From assembly GCA_016281805.1 (NCBI GenBank), contig JAEEJJ010000013.1, forward strand, positions 1 to 37,373: 37,373 bases of DNA, in the 5' to 3' direction. Source of the stretch: Clostridiales bacterium (lineage in GTDB: Bacteria; Bacillota; Clostridia; Oscillospirales; UBA644). The position numbers and the translations under genes were made by a program. The notes below the pieces were generated by a model. That model was given only the letters and a program-made list of their open reading frames with translations. It ran no database searches and was not told where the DNA came from. Shown here one piece after another: positions 33,443 to 37,373 of the stretch (its first letter is position 1; each line of letters opens with the position of its first letter).

Positions 33443-33486
33443 TATATATTTCTCCTTTCAAGAGTTGAATTTTTCAATCGTTAAAC

Positions 33487-33515
33487 ATTATAAATCAAAA
33501 CATAAGTAATTTCAA
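33487..33515 (-). promoter_or_regulatory. Promoter of the scaffold-GGGtGRT operon
   Basis: Minus strand TTGAAA (33510-33515), 17-base spacer, TATAAT (33487-33492), 45 bases before the ATG at 33442. Confidence 0.72.
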
Positions 33516-33778
33516 GAGAGACTTTTTGACAAAAAAAGCACACTTCCCGCAAAAATGCTCCATTATAAAAAAACTGACGCTTTTATCACCATAATTATGT
33601 GCTTTTGAGAGAAAAAGAAAGAAATAATATTGTTTTGTTTCGGTGTAAGGTTTAAGCGCATTACAGCGGTTCTGCTCATATGAAGAAATACGGAATTCAT
33701 ATTTCGTCGGTATCTCCGGAAAACAATCTGTTTCGAAATGCTTTTTCACGATTAATTCGTGCTGAACTGAATCGCAGA
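33516..33778. other. Intergenic region without supportable gene
   Basis: AT-rich. A minus-strand frame at 33495-33749 (84 codons, GTG start, no ribosome site) covers most of it but its 3' end runs through the promoter at 33487-33515, so I do not call it a gene. Confidence 0.5.
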
Positions 33779-33807
33779 AACTAAAACCGCCGCAACACTG
33801 CGGCGGT
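33779..33807 (-). terminator. Rho-independent terminator of the small lipoprotein gene
   Basis: 9-bp GC-rich perfect stem (33786-33794 with 33799-33807), 4-base loop, then TTTTAGTTT on the minus strand; 36 bases past the stop at 33844. Confidence 0.85.
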
Positions 33808-33843
33808 CGTATGTTTTCGAAAAGGTTTAATAGAAAATGCGGA

Positions 33844-34248
33844 TTATTTCTTTATGAGAACGATCTGTTCGCCTTCAAGACCTATTGTGATCTCATTTCC
33901 GTTGATCGTGCAGTCCTGCGGTTCGCCGTCTGCGGTAATGATGAGCTTATTGCCATCCTGTGTCCATGAAGCGGTTTCGGGATCTTCTGCCATGCTGGTG
34001 ATAACGGCTGTTCCGTCTGCTTTGAGTTCTATTACCAGAAATTCCGAAAACGATTCAATGCCAAGCATATCAAGCATTTCGCTGACATCGTCGCCGAGTT
34101 CCTGCTTGAAGTAATCATCAACAGCTACACCGTTCACTGATTTTGTTACATATGTGCCTGCTGCTGAAGATGACGAGCCGCCGGCGCATCCGGTAACTAA
34201 TGCGAAAACAAAGAGGAAGACGAGTGATAAAGTAGCAATGCGTTTCAT
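33844..34248 (-). CDS. Small secreted lipoprotein, unknown function
   Basis: 134 residues. The signal peptide MKRIATLSLVFLFVFALVTG ends in a good lipobox (LVTGC, C21), followed by a Gly/Ser linker and a beta-rich domain with GTYVTKSVNG, LVIELKADGTAVITS and the final ITIGLEGEQIVLIKK. This pattern (strand, helix, then ELKADGTA strands) is common in small clostridial lipoproteins that resemble lipocalin-like or Meta-type folds; no activity is known. AAGGAG lies 6 bases before the ATG. Monocistronic, with its own promoter and terminator. Confidence 0.8.
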   Translation of the reverse strand: MKRIATLSLVFLFVFALVTGCAGGSSSSAAGTYVTKSVNGVAVDDYFKQELGDDVSEMLDMLGIESFSEFLVIELKADGTAVITSMAEDPETASWTQDGNKLIITADGEPQDCTINGNEITIGLEGEQIVLIKK

Positions 34249-34284
34249 GTTTTTCTCCTTTTTTCATTTAATTATTTACTCTTG

Positions 34285-34308
34285 AATGGCATTTGTTTTT
34301 TTGCCATT
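34285..34308 (-). promoter_or_regulatory. 5'-UTR stem-loop of the small lipoprotein mRNA
   Basis: 7-bp perfect stem (34285-34291 with 34302-34308) with a 10-base A-rich loop on the transcript. Given the -10 box at 34320, it begins within a few bases of the expected 5' end, a position known to protect mRNAs from 5'-end attack. Confidence 0.45.
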
Positions 34309-34319
34309 TCTTTGCAATA

Positions 34320-34348
34320 ATAATACACTGTTTTGCTCCTAAAATCAA
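34320..34348 (-). promoter_or_regulatory. Promoter of the small lipoprotein gene
   Basis: Minus strand TTGATT (34343-34348), 17-base spacer, TATTAT (34320-34325); predicted leader about 65 bases. The 374-base region to the next gene otherwise contains no gene and the plus-strand promoter at 34546. Confidence 0.6.
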
Positions 34349-34545
34349 GTACAATTGTGTGAATTTTATGAAAACTGATACTTTGTGACGATAAACAGGC
34401 TTTATTCAGGTGGTTTTTGCGATGTTTTTGTTTTTCCGTTGTACATAGGTGATTTATACTATGTTCAGGCACGTAAGATCGGTTTTTCCGTGCTTTTTTG
34501 CCGTGAAAAATAAATGTAAAATAATTGTGACTTTTATCCTCTTTC

Positions 34546-34574
34546 TTGAATATGTGACGATTTTATGTTATAAT
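34546..34574 (+). promoter_or_regulatory. Promoter of the acyltransferase-sulfatase unit
   Basis: TTGAAT (34546-34551), 17-base spacer, TATAAT (34569-34574), about 48 bases before the ATG at 34623. Confidence 0.72.
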
Positions 34575-34622
34575 TACAATATATAATGCCTTGAAATCAT
34601 TTTATGGATCGGAGTTGATATA

Positions 34623-35894
34623 ATGCGCAGGGAGTTTATCCGTTTTGATATGGCGGCGCCGCCTGTCCGCACAAAATGGTATCTGAGACCGCTCACTATT
34701 CTGATAAGTCTTCCCGACCTTCTCAGACACAAAGTCCGGCTGCAAAAAACGGGAATGGATGAGATAAAACCGCCGTATATTCTGCTTTGCAATCACAACG
34801 CCTTTTTTGATTTTAAGGTCGCAACAAAAGCGATATTTCCAAACAGGGCAAATTATGTTGTTGCGATAGACGGTTTTATAGGTCGCGAAAAACTGCTGCG
34901 AGACGTTGGATGCATATGCAAAAGAAAATTCACAAATGACATCACGCTTGTCAGACAGCTGCAGAAAACCATAAAAAACGGCGATATAATCGTCCTTTAT
35001 CCTGAAGCGAGATACTCTCTTTGCGGCACTACTGCGGTTCTTCCGGAATCGTTGGGCAAATTCTGCCGCCTGCTGAAGGTTCCTGTCGTATCGCTTATAT
35101 GTCACGGACATCACATAAACTCTCCGTTCTGGAATCTTCACGACAGGGGAGTTGCGCCTACAGAGGCTGAAATGACACTTCTCTTTACCCCCGAACAGCT
35201 GAAAACAGCATCAACAGATGAAATAAATCAAAAAATTCTTGATGCTTTTCAATATGATGATTTCAACTGGCAGAAAGAAAAGGATATACATATAACATAC
35301 AAAAAACGGGCAGAGGGGCTTCATAAGGTTCTTTATCAATGCCCGTCATGTAAAACGGAATTCCGTATGGCAAGCGAAAACAATACTCTATATTGCCGGT
35401 CATGCGGTAAAAAATGGGTTATGACCGAACTCGGAGAGCTTGAAGCCGAAAACGGAGATACCGAGTTTTCTCATATTCCGGATTGGTATGAATGGGAGCG
35501 GACAAACGTAAGAAAAGAAGTTGAAGATGGCGTTTATTCAAGCGGAAACCTTGCCGTAACAGTTGATTCTCTGCCTAACGCAAAACGGTTTATCAGGCTT
35601 GGCGAAGGCACTCTGATACACGATATGAACGGCTTTCATGTAAAAGGCACCGATGTTGACGGCGATTTTTTTGAAATGGAAAAACCCGTTCCGTCTCTTT
35701 ATTCATGCCATATCGAATACGATTATCTCGGCAAGCACGGTGACTGTGTTGATCTTAATACATTAACGGACACATGGTATATATATCCTCACGGCGAAGA
35801 TTTTTCCGTTACAAAAATGGCGCTTGCAACCGAAGAATTGTTTTTTGCTTACCGAAAGTCGATCGGAAAACCGTGCAAGCCAGGTCTTGCATGA
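34623..35894 (+). CDS. PlsC-like 1-acylglycerol-3-phosphate acyltransferase fused to a zinc-ribbon region
   Basis: 423 residues. The N-terminal ~215 residues are a PlsC/LPLAT acyltransferase: NHNAFFD with H58 and D63 (Hx4D catalytic motif) and YPEAR at 126-130. A zinc ribbon follows with C240, C243, C258 and C261, then a C-terminal beta-rich domain (about 285-415) with repeated aromatic and acidic residues. Typical PlsC proteins are about 240 residues, so the last ~200 residues are an addition of unknown role. It would transfer an acyl chain to a lysophospholipid-like acceptor at the membrane; no transmembrane helix is obvious. GGAG lies 7 bases before the ATG. The sulfatase gene follows after 47 bases. 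Confidence 0.82.
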   Translation: MRREFIRFDMAAPPVRTKWYLRPLTILISLPDLLRHKVRLQKTGMDEIKPPYILLCNHNAFFDFKVATKAIFPNRANYVVAIDGFIGREKLLRDVGCICKRKFTNDITLVRQLQKTIKNGDIIVLYPEARYSLCGTTAVLPESLGKFCRLLKVPVVSLICHGHHINSPFWNLHDRGVAPTEAEMTLLFTPEQLKTASTDEINQKILDAFQYDDFNWQKEKDIHITYKKRAEGLHKVLYQCPSCKTEFRMASENNTLYCRSCGKKWVMTELGELEAENGDTEFSHIPDWYEWERTNVRKEVEDGVYSSGNLAVTVDSLPNAKRFIRLGEGTLIHDMNGFHVKGTDVDGDFFEMEKPVPSLYSCHIEYDYLGKHGDCVDLNTLTDTWYIYPHGEDFSVTKMALATEELFFAYRKSIGKPCKPGLA

Positions 35895-35941
35895 TTGCAG
35901 CGGCGACATAAAAATTCAGATATTTAAGAGAGGAATTCGGT

Positions 35942-37373
35942 ATGAAAAAACCGAATATCGTTTTTATCCTTTCAGACGATCACGGCGCATGGGCTCTTGG
36001 ACGTGAGACTCCCGAAATAATAACACCTAATCTTGACAGACTGGCAGATGAGGGCACATATTTTACAAACTTCTTCTGTGCGTCGCCGGTTTGTTCTCCC
36101 GCAAGATGCAGTCTTGTTACCGGCAGAATGCCCTCTGCGCACGGAGTTCATGACTGGCTTTGCGGAGGCAATGTTTCCTGCGGCAGTCTGCCTGAAGAGC
36201 TTCAAAGCCGATACAAAGCCGATACAGAGGCTGTTGATTATCTCGAAGGTATCCCGAACTGTTTTGATATTCTCCGCAGTGCAGGCTACAGAATGGGATT
36301 CGTGGGTAAATGGCATATGGGCGACAGTCTTAAAAAGCGGGACGGTTTTGACGAATGGACAGTCCTTTTGAGCGGAGGGTGCGAATATATGCATCCCGAT
36401 GTTTGCATAAACGGTAAACCGCAGTATCTTAACGGATACGTTACCGATTTTTTCACACAGAAAGCGGTGCAATTTATAGATAACCACCCATCGGAGCCGT
36501 TTTCTCTTCATTTGCACTATACAGCACCTCATATGCCGTGGACGCATGATCAGCATCGCAAAAATATTCTTTCGATGTATGACAGCTGCCGATTCGATTG
36601 TCATCCGTTTACCGCCTTACACCCTGATCAGATAGCAATGGACGAAGTAGGCGATACTGATGAAAAAAGAAAATATCTGCTCAAAGGATATTATTCTGCC
36701 ATAACCGCTATGGATGAGGGAATAGGCAAAGTTATGGCTGCGCTTGAACGAAATGGACTCTCGGAAAACACAGTCGTCGTCTTTTCCGGAGACAACGGGA
36801 TGAATCTCGGTCAGCACGGAGTATGGGGCAAAGGCAACGGAACGTATCCGCAAAATATGTATGATACGTCTGTAAAAGTTCCGTTTATCGTATGGGGACC
36901 GAAATTTGTACGCCGAGGCGCACAGGTCGATAATCTTATCAGTCACTGCGATGTTCTGCCTACGCTGAGAGAGTTTTTCGGACTGCCTAAGACTGAGAGC
37001 GAAGATGATCTTGTTCCCGGTGAATCGTTTCTTGAAGAACTGACAAAAGGATGTCTGCCCAAAGACCGTCAGATATGTATCATAGATGAATACGGACCTG
37101 TCAGAATGATACGAACCCGCCGGTATAAATATGTTTATGAGGGAATATTCGGAGGCCATCAGCTGTATGATCTGAGCGTTGATCCGGAAGAGAACAACAA
37201 TCTGATCGGCATGCCCGAATACGAAGATATCCGGAGACATCTTGCGGCAGAGCTCGAAAAAACATTTGAAAAATATACGCTTTATCCTTATGACGGATTG
37301 AAGACCGACCCTGTGGGCAGCGGTCAGAAAAGAAAAATACTAAAGGAAAACGATGATGTTTTCGACAGGGAGG
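35942..37373 (+). CDS. Sulfatase, canonical Cys type, 3' truncated by the window
   Basis: About 477 codons are present, open to the window end. The N-terminus reads MKKPNIVFILSDDHGAWALG, with metal ligands D12-D13. The formylglycine signature is canonical: C51-S-P-A-R55 (codon of C51 at 36092-36094), so C51 should be oxidised by an FGE-type or anSME-type maturase encoded elsewhere. GKWHMGD, HYTAPHMPW and SGDNGMNLGQHG follow at the expected positions. No signal peptide, so probably cytosolic, acting on imported sulfated sugars. GAGAGGA lies 8 bases before the ATG. It is co-oriented with the acyltransferase gene. By contrast the sulfatase-fold enzyme at 9134-10525 lacks the Cys. Confidence 0.92.
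   Translation, partial: MKKPNIVFILSDDHGAWALGRETPEIITPNLDRLADEGTYFTNFFCASPVCSPARCSLVTGRMPSAHGVHDWLCGGNVSCGSLPEELQSRYKADTEAVDYLEGIPNCFDILRSAGYRMGFVGKWHMGDSLKKRDGFDEWTVLLSGGCEYMHPDVCINGKPQYLNGYVTDFFTQKAVQFIDNHPSEPFSLHLHYTAPHMPWTHDQHRKNILSMYDSCRFDCHPFTALHPDQIAMDEVGDTDEKRKYLLKGYYSAITAMDEGIGKVMAALERNGLSENTVVVFSGDNGMNLGQHGVWGKGNGTYPQNMYDTSVKVPFIVWGPKFVRRGAQVDNLISHCDVLPTLREFFGLPKTESEDDLVPGESFLEELTKGCLPKDRQICIIDEYGPVRMIRTRRYKYVYEGIFGGHQLYDLSVDPEENNNLIGMPEYEDIRRHLAAELEKTFEKYTLYPYDGLKTDPVGSGQKRKILKENDDVFDRE

Noticed and set aside
33495..33749. 84-codon minus-strand frame upstream of the NifU-like gene
   Set aside because: GTG start without ribosome site, no recognisable motif, and its 3' end runs across the promoter at 33487-33515.
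1..37373. tRNA, rRNA, CRISPR arrays, phage or conjugative modules
   Set aside because: None could be recognised on either strand.

Overview
The window looks like a chromosomal stretch of a low-to-moderate GC, anaerobic Gram-positive of the class Clostridia, probably a gut commensal known mainly from metagenomes. The reasons are strong Shine-Dalgarno sites, TTGACA/17-nt/TATAAT promoters, a cdaA-cdaR pair, a giant 2-hydroxyacyl-CoA dehydratase activase, a clostripain-type protease and a GGGtGRT protein beside an Fe-S scaffold. I see no tRNA, rRNA, CRISPR array, phage gene or intact insertion sequence. The order and species are not resolvable by eye.

Layout. 1-3890 (+): 3' part of a secreted clostripain-like protease, a CPA-type cation/proton antiporter and an MgtC-family membrane protein, ending in a bidirectional terminator. 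3901-11457 (-): two carbohydrate units. The upstream one (11354 to 6151) encodes a TIM-barrel isomerase/epimerase, a sulfatase-fold enzyme with a non-canonical active site, two Gfo/Idh/MocA oxidoreductases and an AraC regulator. The downstream one, with its own promoter, encodes an SDR dehydrogenase and a six-hairpin glycosidase. 11459-21040 (-): 1412-aa activase/dehydratase-like protein, RseC-like protein, solitary Mrr-type endonuclease with AT-rich surroundings, COG2509 flavoprotein, CdaR and CdaA (c-di-AMP synthesis). 21410-23518 (+): NfeD, a stomatin/slipin and a tandem-HTH coiled-coil protein. 23556-25724 (-): SIMPL protein, metallo-beta-lactamase-fold hydrolase and Pr6Pr membrane protein, translationally overlapped. 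26033-28796 (+): rplM-rpsI behind a strong promoter with phased A-tracts, a small coding remnant, then an ECF sigma factor coupled to a single-pass membrane protein. 28827-31696: a solute-binding lipoprotein (-) divergent from a winged-helix regulator (+). 31710-33515 (-): GGGtGRT protein and NifU-like scaffold. 33779-34348 (-): small lipoprotein. 34546-end (+): PlsC-like acyltransferase fused to a zinc ribbon, then a canonical Cys-type sulfatase running off the window.

How the parts may work together. The 6151-11354 operon has the parts list of an oxidise/eliminate/reduce route for unusual glycosides (Gfo/Idh enzymes plus an isomerase-fold lyase), with an esterase-like enzyme that cannot be a formylglycine sulfatase because its CxPxR motif reads T-T-P-G-Y. 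The 21410-23464 cluster joins the widespread NfeD/stomatin membrane pair to a transposase-derived DNA-binding protein. The strongest candidates for undescribed biology are these two clusters, the GGGtGRT/scaffold pair and the RseC-activase pair. Functional assignments rest on reading motifs and family resemblance by eye; no search was run.
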